DNA from: Martinezella lusitana
GTDB taxonomy: Bacteria; Pseudomonadota; Alphaproteobacteria; Rhizobiales; Rhizobiaceae
Assembly (NCBI RefSeq): GCF_014207095.1
Contig: NZ_JACHBG010000002.1
Coordinates: forward strand, 1 to 64,000
Length of the DNA stretch: 64,000 bases
Direction: 5' to 3'
Of the stretch, positions 26,425-36,179 are shown piece after piece. A model generated the notes under the pieces. It did not search any database, was not told the DNA's origin, and worked only from the letters and a program-made list of their open reading frames with translations. Within the stretch, counting starts at the first letter, position 1. The number at the start of each line of letters is the position of its first letter. A program made the translations under genes and the position numbers.

Positions 26425-27777
26425 TCAACCGCGCGGCAGGGTGATTCTCGCTTCGAAGCCGTCCGATCTTCCCGTGGCGGGCGACAGGAGATCGACGCGG
26501 CCGCCGATCTGATTGACGATGCGCTCGACGATGGAAAGGCCGAGACCCGAGCCGGCGGCCTTTGTTTTTCCGCGCCAGAAGCGCTTTTTCAGGCCAGCAA
26601 GCTCCTCCTGCGAAAGCATGGCGCCGCCGTTGACCACGCGGACGGTATGGTCATCGACGCGAACGGTCACCTCGTCATCTACCGGTCCGTGAATCAAAGC
26701 GTTTTCGATCAGGTTACGTATGACAATGGCGAAGGCATCGATATCGATGTTGCGGATCAGTCTCTCTTTGGTGTCGTCTTCCAACAAAACGCGGCCGGCG
26801 GTACCAGTGTCGCGATCGTAGTCGCCGATCACGGTTTCGATGATGTCGACCAGGTCGATCGGTTTTTCACCGGTACCGATGCCCGCCTGGGCGCGGGAGA
26901 GCTGCAGCAGTTTTTCAGCCAGACGGCCGAGATTGGAGAGCGACGTTTCGATGCGGGCGGCGCGTTCGGCCTGTGGCCCCGGCGGCAGCTCGGCAAGCAG
27001 GCGCTGGGTCTGCGCCAGCGCGCCGGCAATCGGCGTGCGCAGCTCATGAGCGCTGTTGGCGGAGAATTCCCGCTCGGCTTCGAGGGCCAGCCGCAGGCGA
27101 TCGAGCAGCAGATTGACGGAACGAGCGATCGGTTGAAGCTCGAGCGGCAGGGTTTCGCTGTCCAGTGGCATCATATTGCCGCCGTCCTTGGTGGCGATTT
27201 GCGATCGCAGGCGATCGATCGGGCGCAGTGAACGGCCGACGACGAGGCCAATGGCGATGATGCTGGCTGGGATAAGCGCCAGCAGCGGCCAGAGCAGGGC
27301 GACGCCGCTTTCGCGGGATGCCTCCCGCCGGTTCTTGAAGGCGTCGGCGACATGCAGGAAGATCGTGCCGTCGGCCGACGATTCCGTATAGATCCGGTAT
27401 CGCGGCGTGTTGTGGAAGCCGATTTCCAGCGGCACTTCGTAGGCGGTCGGCGGGGCGTCGTGCGAGTGCAGGATCACCTTGCCGTTGGCGTCGAGCACCT
27501 GATAGGTGAGATATTCGCGATTCAGCCCCTTGTTGAGCTGTTCGAGACTCTGAGGATCGCCCGAATGATCGCGATTGGCCAGATCGTCGAGCACCAAGGG
27601 GAGCAATCGCTCCGCGGTTTCCTGCAGCGCGCCGTCGAAGGTCTCGGAGAGTTCCTTGTTGACGACATAGACGCCGATGCCGACCGCGACCAGCCAGAAA
27701 AGCACGACGGTGCCGGTGAGCGCGGCGATCAGACGCCAGGTGATGCTCGCGCGGCTCGGCTCCTTGCGATCCGTCAT
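26425..27777 (-). CDS. Two-component sensor histidine kinase
   Basis: 450 residues. TM1 spans about residues 17-40 (VVLFWLVAVGIGVYVV), followed by a periplasmic sensor domain of about 120 residues, TM2 near 160-182 (LLWPLLALIPASIIAIGLVV), a short HAMP-like linker, and the dimerisation domain with phospho-acceptor H244 in SANSAHELRTP. The HATPase domain carries NLIENALIHG and GSGLGLSIVERIV. The architecture resembles QseC/TctE sensors. The gene overlaps the upstream response regulator by four bases (ATGA), so they form a classic pair. The signal is not evident. Confidence 0.92.
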   Translation of the reverse strand: MTDRKEPSRASITWRLIAALTGTVVLFWLVAVGIGVYVVNKELSETFDGALQETAERLLPLVLDDLANRDHSGDPQSLEQLNKGLNREYLTYQVLDANGKVILHSHDAPPTAYEVPLEIGFHNTPRYRIYTESSADGTIFLHVADAFKNRREASRESGVALLWPLLALIPASIIAIGLVVGRSLRPIDRLRSQIATKDGGNMMPLDSETLPLELQPIARSVNLLLDRLRLALEAEREFSANSAHELRTPIAGALAQTQRLLAELPPGPQAERAARIETSLSNLGRLAEKLLQLSRAQAGIGTGEKPIDLVDIIETVIGDYDRDTGTAGRVLLEDDTKERLIRNIDIDAFAIVIRNLIENALIHGPVDDEVTVRVDDHTVRVVNGGAMLSQEELAGLKKRFWRGKTKAAGSGLGLSIVERIVNQIGGRVDLLSPATGRSDGFEARITLPRG

Positions 27778-28433
27778 CGATCACCCAGGCTGTAGCCCAC
27801 GCCTCTGGCCGTCCGGATTCGATCCCTACCGATCTTCTTTCTCAGTCGGCTGACATAGACTTCGACCGTGTTGCTCTCGATTTCGGAGCCGAAGGCATAG
27901 AGCGCCTCCTCGATCTTGTCTTTCGATACGATAGCGCCCGGTCGTGCGACGAGCAGATCCAGAACGGCCCATTCGCGGCCCGTCAGGATAATGTTCTTGC
28001 CCTCGAGCCGAACCAGCCGCTGCGGCTGATCGATCTCAAGGTCGGCAAAGCGAATAGTCGGCTGCGGGCTGCCCGTGTATCGGCGGGCCACCGCCAGAAT
28101 GCGAGCGGTGAGCTCGCCGAGATTGAAGGGTTTTACGAGGTAATCGTCGGCGCCGCTGTTCAGCCCCTCGATACGATCCGAGATTTGATCGCGGGCCGTG
28201 AGGATGATGACCGGAGTCTCGTCGGGCTTGCGGCGCAGGCGCTTGAGAAACTCGATGCCGCTGCCGTCCGGAAGCTGCAGATCCAGCAACACCAGGCCAT
28301 AGTTGACGGCGCTGGTCACTTCGTCGGCATCGGCCAGGTTTTTTACCCAATCCACGGCATGGGTCCCTGCCGCGATATGATCGCGAACAGCGCTGCCGAT
28401 CGTATCATCGTCTTCCACAAGAAGAATCCGCAC
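27774..28433 (-). CDS. OmpR/PhoB-type response regulator
   Basis: 219 residues from a GTG start (VRILLVEDDDTIG), chosen because AGAGGA lies just upstream and the length is standard; an ATG at 28502 would add 23 residues. The receiver domain has acidic EDDD at 7-10, the phosphorylated D51 in LVLLDLQLPDG, T in IILTARD and K in YLVKPF. The C-terminal winged helix ends VEVYVSRLRKKIGRDRIRTA. It is transcribed before its kinase and divergently from the fucU-like gene. The neighbours give no clear regulatory target. Confidence 0.92.
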   Translation of the reverse strand: MRILLVEDDDTIGSAVRDHIAAGTHAVDWVKNLADADEVTSAVNYGLVLLDLQLPDGSGIEFLKRLRRKPDETPVIILTARDQISDRIEGLNSGADDYLVKPFNLGELTARILAVARRYTGSPQPTIRFADLEIDQPQRLVRLEGKNIILTGREWAVLDLLVARPGAIVSKDKIEEALYAFGSEIESNTVEVYVSRLRKKIGRDRIRTARGVGYSLGDR

Positions 28434-28659
28434 CGCTATCCTCTCAACCGTTGACTGCGCGTCAGTTAATGCCGACGAACCTATCGGGTCAATAACGGCC
28501 AAAATAGGCCTTGTGGAGATATGCGTTTCAAGGCGACGCGCCTTCGCGGAAAACGCGCCCGGCGCCTATGGACAGACAGGAACGCCGTGGTTACTTCTTT
28601 GCCTCCGGAACGAAGCGGCCAGGAGATTGCCGCAACAAGCCATTGGAGGTTGTTCGGTC

Positions 28660-29115
28660 ATGCTGAAGGGAATTTCGCCGCTGTTGAATGCGGATGTGCT
28701 TTATGCGCTGAAATCGATGGGACATGGCGACATGCTCGTCGTGGTCGACACGAATTTTCCGGCCGAAGCGATTGCGAGCCAGACGGTTCTCGGCGAGCTG
28801 CTGCGCATCGACAATGTGCCGGCGGCTGACGCCGTTTCTGCCATTTTGTCGTTGATGCCTCTCGATACTTTCATCGATGACGCGGCGACGCGTATGGAAG
28901 TCGTTGGTGCGCCGGACGAGCTGCCGCAGGTGCAGCGAGAGGTGCAGGCGGTGATCGACAAGGCCGAAGGCAAGCACTGGCCGCTGTCGCCGGTCGAACG
29001 CTTCGCTTTCTACGAGCGTGCCAAGGATGCTTTTTGCATCATCCAGACCGGCGAGCGCCGTTTCTACGGCTGTTTCACCTTGACCAAGGGTGTCATCCCA
29101 CCGGAAACTGAATAA
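28660..29115 (+). CDS. fucU: RbsD/FucU family sugar mutarotase
   Basis: 151 residues beginning MLKGISPLLNADVLYALKSMGHGD, the family hallmark including the catalytic-site MGHGD, and ending with YGCFTLTKGVIPP. GGAGG lies upstream of ATG 28660; the longer open frame back to 28513 is not convincing. The family interconverts anomers: RbsD acts on ribose pyranose, FucU on L-fucose. The length and the GERRFYGCFTLTKG tail favour the FucU side. It is 42 bp ahead of the SorC-type regulator, at the head of the polyol region. Confidence 0.88.
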   Translation: MLKGISPLLNADVLYALKSMGHGDMLVVVDTNFPAEAIASQTVLGELLRIDNVPAADAVSAILSLMPLDTFIDDAATRMEVVGAPDELPQVQREVQAVIDKAEGKHWPLSPVERFAFYERAKDAFCIIQTGERRFYGCFTLTKGVIPPETE

Positions 29116-29157
29116 TCCGATCGTCGGACGAAAGCGCTGTTTCGATAAAGGAATGCA

Positions 29158-30111
29158 ATGGCGAAGAAGCTGGATTCCCAAGGGCGGCTCGATGATGCGG
29201 CGCGCGCCGGTTGGCTCTATTATGTCGCCGGGCGCACGCAGGACGAGATCGCGGCTGCTATGGGAATCTCTCGCCAGTCGGCGCAGCGGCTGGTGTCGCT
29301 GGCCGTTGCCGAGCGGCTGATCAAGGTTCGGCTGGATCATCCGATCGCCGCCTGCCTGGAATATGCTGCGGCGCTGAAACGGAAATTCGATCTCAAGCAT
29401 GTCGAAGTTGTGCCGAGCGATCCCGACGGGGCATCCTCGACGGTCGGCATTGCCCAGGCGGGTGCCGCCGAAATCGAACGCTGGCTGAAGCGCAGCGATC
29501 CGATCGTGGTGGCGATCGGCACGGGCCGCACGCTGAAGGCTGCGGTCGACCAGCTGCCGGCGATCGAATGTCTGCAGCACCGCGTGGTGTCGCTGACCGG
29601 CAATATCGGCCCGGACGGTTCGGCTGCCTACTACAACGTCATCTTCAGCATGGCCGATGTCGTCAAGGCGCGGCATTTCCCGATGCCGCTGCCCGTGCTG
29701 GTGTCTTCGGCGGAAGAACGCGAACTGCTGCATGCGCAGGCACTGGTCCGCTCGACGCTCGATATCAGCGCCCAGGCTGACGTGACCTTTGTCGGTATCG
29801 GTGAAATGGGCATCGAAGCGCCGCTCTGTCTCGACGGCTTTCTCGAGAGAGACGAGATGCTTGCGTTGATGCAGCGCGGTGCTGCCGGCGAGATCTGCGG
29901 CTGGGTCTTCGATGGTGAGGGCAAGCTCATACCAGACGACGTCAACGAGCGCGTGGCAAGCGCGCCGATCCCGTCGCGCGATACGTCTTCCGTCATCGGA
30001 ATCGCCAAGGGAAAACGCAAGTTCGAGGCGATCAAGGCAGCGGTCACCGGCCGCCAAATCAATGGTTTGATCACCGACGAGGCAGTTGCTGAGTTTTTGC
30101 TCAGGAATTGA
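29158..30111 (+). CDS. SorC/DeoR-type sugar-responsive regulator of the polyol operon
   Basis: 317 residues. The N-terminal HTH (about residues 18-60) contains YVAGRTQDEIAAAMGISRQS. The C-terminal sugar-phosphate-binding SorC domain (from about residue 60) includes GIGEMGIEAPL and, at the end, INGLITDEAVAEFLL, typical of the family. SorC proteins bind phosphorylated sugars and repress or activate pentose/polyol operons. AAGGAATGCA lies just upstream of the ATG. Several inverted repeats with TGAGCAA/TTGCTCA half-sites between this gene and smoE look like its operators. Confidence 0.9.
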   Translation: MAKKLDSQGRLDDAARAGWLYYVAGRTQDEIAAAMGISRQSAQRLVSLAVAERLIKVRLDHPIAACLEYAAALKRKFDLKHVEVVPSDPDGASSTVGIAQAGAAEIERWLKRSDPIVVAIGTGRTLKAAVDQLPAIECLQHRVVSLTGNIGPDGSAAYYNVIFSMADVVKARHFPMPLPVLVSSAEERELLHAQALVRSTLDISAQADVTFVGIGEMGIEAPLCLDGFLERDEMLALMQRGAAGEICGWVFDGEGKLIPDDVNERVASAPIPSRDTSSVIGIAKGKRKFEAIKAAVTGRQINGLITDEAVAEFLLRN

Positions 30112-30118
30112 GCAAAAA
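30094..30118. promoter_or_regulatory. TTTTTGCTCA / TGAGCAAAAA inverted repeat at the end of the SorC-type gene
   Basis: A perfect 10-bp inverted repeat around GGAAT, including the stop codon. It could be a weak terminator (AT-rich arms) or the first of three operator-like sites. The same half-site TGAGCA(A) recurs at 30200-30232. Confidence 0.5.
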
Positions 30119-30199
30119 ATTTAATCCGTAAAAACAAAATGATAGGTTGCTTGCTCGGCAATGCAGCAACGAATTCGCATTGACATTTTGTCGCAATGA

Positions 30200-30232
30200 G
30201 TGAGTAATTGCTCACGAGCAAAGCGAATGCTC
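30200..30232. promoter_or_regulatory. Tandem operator-like palindromes before smoE
   Basis: GTGAGTAATTGCTCAC (30200-30215) is nearly a full palindrome, directly followed by GAGCA, AAGCGAA, TGCTC (30216-30232). Both use the half-site TGAG(C/T)A as in the repeat at 30094. They end 25 bases upstream of the smoE ATG, a good position for control by the SorC-type regulator. Confidence 0.6.
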
Positions 30233-30256
30233 ATTTTAGTCTTCTGGGAGGAAGAT

Positions 30257-31573
30257 ATGAAATTGAAAACTTTACTGCTGAGCGCCTGCTCGGCGCTGAT
30301 GTTTGCCGGCTTGGCGTCCGCTGAAACCCTGACGATTGCGACAGTCAACAACGGCGACATGGTTCGTATGCAGAAGCTTACGGACGACTTCAAAGCCAAG
30401 AACCCCGGTATCGATCTGCAATGGGTTACGCTTGAAGAAAACGTATTGCGCCAGAAGGTTACGACCGACATCGCTACCAAGGCCGGCCAGTACGACGTAC
30501 TGACCATCGGCACCTACGAGGTGCCGATCTGGAGCAAACTCGGCTGGCTCGCATCGCTCGACAAGCTTTCCGCCGACAAGGACTACGACGTGAATGACCT
30601 TCTCCCGGCCATTCGCAGCGGTCTGACCACTGACGGCAAGCTCTACGCGGCACCGTTCTACGGCGAAAGCTCGATGGTGATGTACCGCAAGGACCTGTTC
30701 GACAAGGCCGGCCTGAAGATGCCGGACGCGCCGACCTGGGACTTCGTTGCCGATGCGGCCCGCAAGATCACCGACAAGGACCATGAAGTCTACGGCATCT
30801 GCCTTCGCGGCAAGGCAGGCTGGGGCGAAAACATGGCGTTCCTGACGGCGATGTCGAACTCGTTCGGCGCTCGCTGGTTCGATGAGAAATGGAAGGCACA
30901 GTTCGACCAGCCGGAATGGAAGGCGACGCTCGACTTCTACGTCAAGCTGATGAAGGACGCCGGCCCTCCGGGTGCTTCTTCCAACGGCTTCAATGAAAAC
31001 CTGGCTCTGTTCCAGTCCGGCAAGTGCGGAATGTGGATCGACGCAACGGTTGCCGCTTCCTTCGTCTCCGATCCGAAGGAATCCAAGGTCGCCGATAAGG
31101 TCGGCTTTGCTCTGGCTCCGGACAAGGGTTTGGGCAAGCGCGGCAACTGGCTCTGGGCATGGAACCTCGCCATCCCGGCTTCGTCGAAGAAGACCGAAGC
31201 TGCGGAGAAGTTCATCTCCTGGGCAACCAGCAAGGAATACACCAACCTGGTCGCCCAGAAGGAAGGCTGGCTGAACGCACCTCCCGGCACCCGTACGTCG
31301 CTCTACGCGAGCGCGGACTACCAGAAGGCAGCGGCTTTCGCCAAGATGACGCTCGACTCGATCAACTCGGCTGATCCGACGCACCCGACCGTGAAGCCTG
31401 TTCCCTATGTCGGCGTCCAGTTCGTCGCTATCCCTGAATTCCAGGGTATCGGCACGGCTGTCGGTCAGCAGTTCTCGGCCGCTCTTGCCGGTCAGATCTC
31501 TGTCGATCAGGCTCTGAAGGCTGCACAGCAGCTGACGGAACGCGAAATGAAGAAGGCCGGCTACCCGAAGTAA
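30257..31573 (+). CDS. smoE: Polyol ABC transporter, periplasmic substrate-binding protein
   Basis: 438 residues with signal peptide MKLKTLLLSACSALMFAGLASA. The mature part starts ETLTIATVNNGDMVRMQKL, characteristic of the SmoE/MtlE sorbitol/mannitol-binding proteins. Other landmarks are GQYDVLTIGTYEVPIW, YGESSMVMYRKDLFDKAG and a WLWAWNLAIPASSKK segment. GGGAGGA lies upstream of ATG 30257. It captures sorbitol, mannitol or arabitol in the periplasm for SmoFG. A strong stem-loop 50-90 bp after the stop probably raises its level over the membrane genes. Confidence 0.92.
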   Translation: MKLKTLLLSACSALMFAGLASAETLTIATVNNGDMVRMQKLTDDFKAKNPGIDLQWVTLEENVLRQKVTTDIATKAGQYDVLTIGTYEVPIWSKLGWLASLDKLSADKDYDVNDLLPAIRSGLTTDGKLYAAPFYGESSMVMYRKDLFDKAGLKMPDAPTWDFVADAARKITDKDHEVYGICLRGKAGWGENMAFLTAMSNSFGARWFDEKWKAQFDQPEWKATLDFYVKLMKDAGPPGASSNGFNENLALFQSGKCGMWIDATVAASFVSDPKESKVADKVGFALAPDKGLGKRGNWLWAWNLAIPASSKKTEAAEKFISWATSKEYTNLVAQKEGWLNAPPGTRTSLYASADYQKAAAFAKMTLDSINSADPTHPTVKPVPYVGVQFVAIPEFQGIGTAVGQQFSAALAGQISVDQALKAAQQLTEREMKKAGYPK

Positions 31574-31626
31574 GGGCCTTTGAAACTACGGAAAGCGGCA
31601 CACCTCTCGAGTGCTGCTTTCCCCTA

Positions 31627-31664
31627 GGCCGCCGAGCGCCCGAATTGCCCTTGGCGGCCCTTTT
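31627..31664 (+). terminator. Stem-loop between smoE and smoF
   Basis: GGCCGCC and GGCGGCC form a perfect 7-bp stem around a 19-base loop, followed by CTTTTC. As the permease genes lie downstream on the same strand, it is likely a partial terminator or 3'-end stabiliser that boosts the binding protein. Confidence 0.65.
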
Positions 31665-31720
31665 CGTTTCAGCCGGTCCGCGGCCAACTCCCCCTGTTCA
31701 AAGATAGGTCGGTACTTGCC

Positions 31721-32593
31721 ATGGCAACGTTGCACACTCGTTCTACTGCCCGCGTCATGATGGCGCCTTCGGTTCTGCTTCTCTTTGCGTGGATGATCGT
31801 CCCGCTCGTGATGACGATCTATTTCTCGACGCTGAACTACAATCTGCTGAACCCCGGCACGCATGATTTCCTCGGGTTTCTCAACTACGAATACTTCGTC
31901 ACCGATCCCGCCTTCATCAGCTCTTTGTTCGTGACGTTGCTGCTCGTCGGCGGTGCATTGCTGATCACCGTCATCGGCGGCATTGCGCTGGCACTCCTTC
32001 TTGATCAGCCGATCTTCGGCCAGGGCATCGTGCGCATGCTGGTGCTTGCGCCCTTCTTCGTGATGCCGACGGTCGCGGCCCTTATCTGGAAGCACATGTT
32101 CATGAACCCGGTGAACGGGCTCCTGGCACATCTCTTCCGGTTCTTCGGGCTTGATCCGCTGACCTGGCTGGAGACGGTTCCGCTGCTGTCGATCATCATC
32201 ATCGTCGCCTGGCAATGGCTGCCCTTCGCCACCCTCATCCTGCTGACGGCCCTGCAGTCGCTCGACGAGGAGCAGAAGGAAGCTGCCGAAATGGACGGCG
32301 CCGGCCCGGTTTCGAAGTTCATCTACATCATCCTGCCGCATCTGGCCCGCGCCATTACCGTCGTGATCCTGATCGAGACGATCTTCCTGCTCTCCGCCTT
32401 CGCCGAAATCCTCGTCACCACCAATGGCGGTCCGGGCACGGCGACGACGAACCTGACTTATCTCGTCTATTCGCAGATCGTTCTGTCGCAGGACGTCGGC
32501 GGCGCATCGGCAGGCGGCATCATCGCCGTCATCCTTGCCAATATCGTCGCGATCTTCCTGATGCGCGCAGTCGGCAAGAATCTGGAGGCTTGA
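31721..32593 (+). CDS. smoF: Polyol ABC transporter permease
   Basis: 290 residues, six predicted membrane helices (first: VMMAPSVLLLFAWMIVPLVM after a short cytosolic start). It carries the EAA loop that contacts the ATPase (EEQKEAAEMDGAGPVSKFIY). It belongs to the MalF-type sugar permeases and forms a heterodimer with SmoG in the inner membrane. One base separates its stop from the smoG start. Confidence 0.92.
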   Translation: MATLHTRSTARVMMAPSVLLLFAWMIVPLVMTIYFSTLNYNLLNPGTHDFLGFLNYEYFVTDPAFISSLFVTLLLVGGALLITVIGGIALALLLDQPIFGQGIVRMLVLAPFFVMPTVAALIWKHMFMNPVNGLLAHLFRFFGLDPLTWLETVPLLSIIIIVAWQWLPFATLILLTALQSLDEEQKEAAEMDGAGPVSKFIYIILPHLARAITVVILIETIFLLSAFAEILVTTNGGPGTATTNLTYLVYSQIVLSQDVGGASAGGIIAVILANIVAIFLMRAVGKNLEA

Positions 32594-32594
32594 G

Positions 32595-33437
32595 ATGGCA
32601 CGCAAAATCACCACGCAACGCAAGATCGTCGTATCGATCGCCGCCTGGATCGTGGCAATCCTCATCTTCTTCCCGATCCTGTGGACGATCCTGACGAGCT
32701 TCAAGACCGAGGGCGACGCCATCGCCTCGCCGCCGCAGTTCCTCTTCTTCCACTGGACGCTGCAGAATTATTTCGAGGTGCAGTCGCGCTCGGATTATTT
32801 CCTCCACTTCGGCAACTCGGTCATCATCGCCTTCGGTTCCACGATCCTTGGTTTGCTCGTCGCCGTTCCCGCCGCCTGGGCCATGGCCTTCTCGCCGACC
32901 AAGCGCACGAAGGATGTCTTGATGTGGATGCTGTCCACCAAGATGATGCCGCCGGTCGGCGCCTTCATCCCGATCTACCTGTTGTTCCAGGGTTTCGGCC
33001 TTTTGAACAACCAGTTCGCCAGCCGCGTCGGCATGGTCGTCGTGCTGATGCTCATCAACCTGCCGATTATCGTCTGGATGCTCTACACCTACTTCAAGGA
33101 AATCCCCGGCGAGATCCTTGAAGCGGCCCGCATGGACGGCGCGACGCTTGCCAAGGAGATCATCTATGTCCTGACGCCGATGGCGATCCCCGGCCTTGCC
33201 TCGACGATGTTGCTCAACATCATCCTCGCCTGGAACGAGGCCTTTTGGACGCTCAACCTGTCGGCTGTCGACGCCGCACCGCTGAGTACCTTCATCGCCT
33301 CCTATTCCAGCCCGGAGGGCCTGTTCTATGCCAAGCTTTCGGCGGCATCGACCATGGCGATCGCTCCGATCCTGATCCTCGGCTGGTTCAGCCAGAAACA
33401 ACTCGTTCGCGGCCTGACCTTCGGCGCGGTTAAATAA
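32595..33437 (+). CDS. smoG: Polyol ABC transporter permease
   Basis: 280 residues, MalG-type. The first helix is [20 protein letters not shown]. The EAA motif [19 protein letters not shown] lies near residue 178, and the typical [11 protein letters not shown] ends the chain. It pairs with SmoF to form the channel. Tightly packed: one base after smoF and 11 bp before smoK. Confidence 0.93.
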   Translation: MARKITTQRKIVVSIAAWIVAILIFFPILWTILTSFKTEGDAIASPPQFLFFHWTLQNYFEVQSRSDYFLHFGNSVIIAFGSTILGLLVAVPAAWAMAFSPTKRTKDVLMWMLSTKMMPPVGAFIPIYLLFQGFGLLNNQFASRVGMVVVLMLINLPIIVWMLYTYFKEIPGEILEAARMDGATLAKEIIYVLTPMAIPGLASTMLLNIILAWNEAFWTLNLSAVDAAPLSTFIASYSSPEGLFYAKLSAASTMAIAPILILGWFSQKQLVRGLTFGAVK

Positions 33438-33448
33438 GGAAGACAAGC

Positions 33449-34447
<999 letters not shown>

Positions 34448-34598
34448 GCCAAAAGCCAAGGCCCTACGCGTCTATCGCGCGCGCCAACGCATTTTTGCCG
34501 TTCCGCATCCATCGATCTCGCTGGGCGGGCGGGCATACCAGCCGGCGCTGTCTTTCGAGGACGCCCGGAGCCAGAGACCTTTCAGAAGGACTAGAGAC

Positions 34599-36080
34599 AT
34601 GACGTGCAAATTATCGCTCGCAACTCTCCAGCAGGCGGCTGCAAAGGCGGTCATTCCTACTTACGATCCGAAGTCGCTTTCGGCTGGTATCGTGCATTTC
34701 GGTGTCGGTAATTTCCATCGCGCCCATCAGGCCGTTTATCTCGACGATCTTTTCAATGCCGGCGAGGCGCATGACTGGGCGATCATTGGCGCCGGCGTGC
34801 TGCCTTCGGATGCGGCGATGCGGGAAAAGCTTGCAGCGCAGGACTTTCTGACGACGGTGGTCGAGCAGGACAATAATCGCACGGCTGCCCGCGTGACAGC
34901 GCCGATGATCGACATTCTGCCGGTCGGCGATGCCAAGGCCATCATTGCGAAGCTCGCTGATCCGGCGATCCGTATCGTCTCGATGACGATCACCGAGGGC
35001 GGCTATTTCATCGACGCCTCGGGCAAGTTCAATCCCGCTCATCCGGCGATCGTTGCCGACGGGCAGAACCCGGATGCGCCGAAAACCGTGTTCGGCTTGA
35101 TCGTTGCCGGTCTCAAGGCGCGCCGCGCCGCTGGCCTGCAACCCTTCACCGTCATGTCCTGCGACAACATTCCCCACAATGGCGGCGTCACCAAAGCTGC
35201 CGTCGTTGGCACGGCCCGGCTTTCCGACCCGGCTTTTGCAGATTGGATTGCCGCAAATGTTGCTTTCCCGAATGGCATGGTCGACCGCATCACACCGGCA
35301 ACGGGTGCACGCGAGATCGATCTCCTGAAGCAAGCCTTCGATATCGAAGACAATTGGCCCGTCTATTGCGAAGAATTCAAGCAGTGGGTGCTGGAAGACA
35401 ATTTCCCGGCGGGACGCCCGGCACTTGAAAAGGTCGGCGTGACTTTCGTGCCCGACGTAACGCCCTATGAGCACATGAAGATCCGCATTCTCAACGGCGG
35501 CCACGCGGCGATCGCCTATCCGGCAGCGCTGATGGATATCCATTTCGTGCATGAGGCCATGGAGGAGCCGCTGATCCGCGCCTTCCTTGCCAAGCTCGAA
35601 AACGATGAGATCATCCCCGTCATCCCGCCGGTGCCGAACACCGTGCTTGCCGATTACTTCAAGCTGATCGAACGGCGCTTCGCCAATCCGAAGATCGCCG
35701 ACACCATCCCGCGCCTGGCGCAGGACGGCTCGAACCGTCAGCCGAAGTTCATTCTGCCGTCCACGGCCGATCGTCTCCGCCGCGGTGAGGATATTGTCGG
35801 CCTCGCGCTCGTCTCCGCGCTCTGGTGCCGTTATTTCGCCGGCAAGAGCGACAGCGGCAAGGACATCGTCTTTAACGACGCCAGCGCCGATCGGCTGCAT
35901 GAGGCTGCGCTCAAGGCGAAGGACGATCCGGCGGCTTTCCTTGTCTTCGACGATATTTTTGGTGATGTCGCCAAGTCCGATCTCTTCCGCAAGCGCTTCG
36001 CGCATGCACTGAAAACGCTGTGGGAAAAGGGTACCCGCGTCACCCTGCAGCTATACTTGGATAACAAACTCGCGGAATAA
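34599..36080 (+). CDS. mtlK: Long-chain polyol dehydrogenase (mannitol/arabinitol 2- or 4-dehydrogenase family)
   Basis: 493 residues, the usual size of monomeric long-chain mannitol dehydrogenases. An NAD-binding N-terminal part has IVHFGVGNFHRAHQAVYLD, and the catalytic lysine/histidine motif KIRILNGGHAAIAYPAA lies near residue 294 (K-x4-N-x2-H). It oxidises mannitol to fructose, D-arabinitol to D-xylulose, or similar polyols to ketoses; the substrate remains open. GAAGGA lies upstream of ATG 34599; the frame extends to 34425, but that part overlaps the smoK end. It acts directly downstream of SmoEFGK uptake. Confidence 0.9.
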   Translation: MTCKLSLATLQQAAAKAVIPTYDPKSLSAGIVHFGVGNFHRAHQAVYLDDLFNAGEAHDWAIIGAGVLPSDAAMREKLAAQDFLTTVVEQDNNRTAARVTAPMIDILPVGDAKAIIAKLADPAIRIVSMTITEGGYFIDASGKFNPAHPAIVADGQNPDAPKTVFGLIVAGLKARRAAGLQPFTVMSCDNIPHNGGVTKAAVVGTARLSDPAFADWIAANVAFPNGMVDRITPATGAREIDLLKQAFDIEDNWPVYCEEFKQWVLEDNFPAGRPALEKVGVTFVPDVTPYEHMKIRILNGGHAAIAYPAALMDIHFVHEAMEEPLIRAFLAKLENDEIIPVIPPVPNTVLADYFKLIERRFANPKIADTIPRLAQDGSNRQPKFILPSTADRLRRGEDIVGLALVSALWCRYFAGKSDSGKDIVFNDASADRLHEAALKAKDDPAAFLVFDDIFGDVAKSDLFRKRFAHALKTLWEKGTRVTLQLYLDNKLAE

Positions 36081-36085
36081 TTTTC

Positions 36086-36120
36086 AAACGGCCGGAATTC
36101 TCCTGTTCCGGCCGTTTTCC
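36086..36120 (+). terminator. Rho-independent terminator of the smo/mtl operon
   Basis: AAACGGCCGGAA and TTCCGGCCGTTT form a perfect 12-bp stem with an 8-base loop directly after the dehydrogenase stop, with T residues at the 3' arm. Confidence 0.9.
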
Positions 36121-36179
36121 ATTATTAAGCCTGTGTATCGTATGGGCGAGACGGCAACAGAATTCAGGTTGGACCTACG

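Noticed and set aside
28591..30057. 488-codon open frame antisense to fucU and the SorC-type gene
   Set aside because: It spans two clear genes and their gap on the opposite strand, with no family resemblance.
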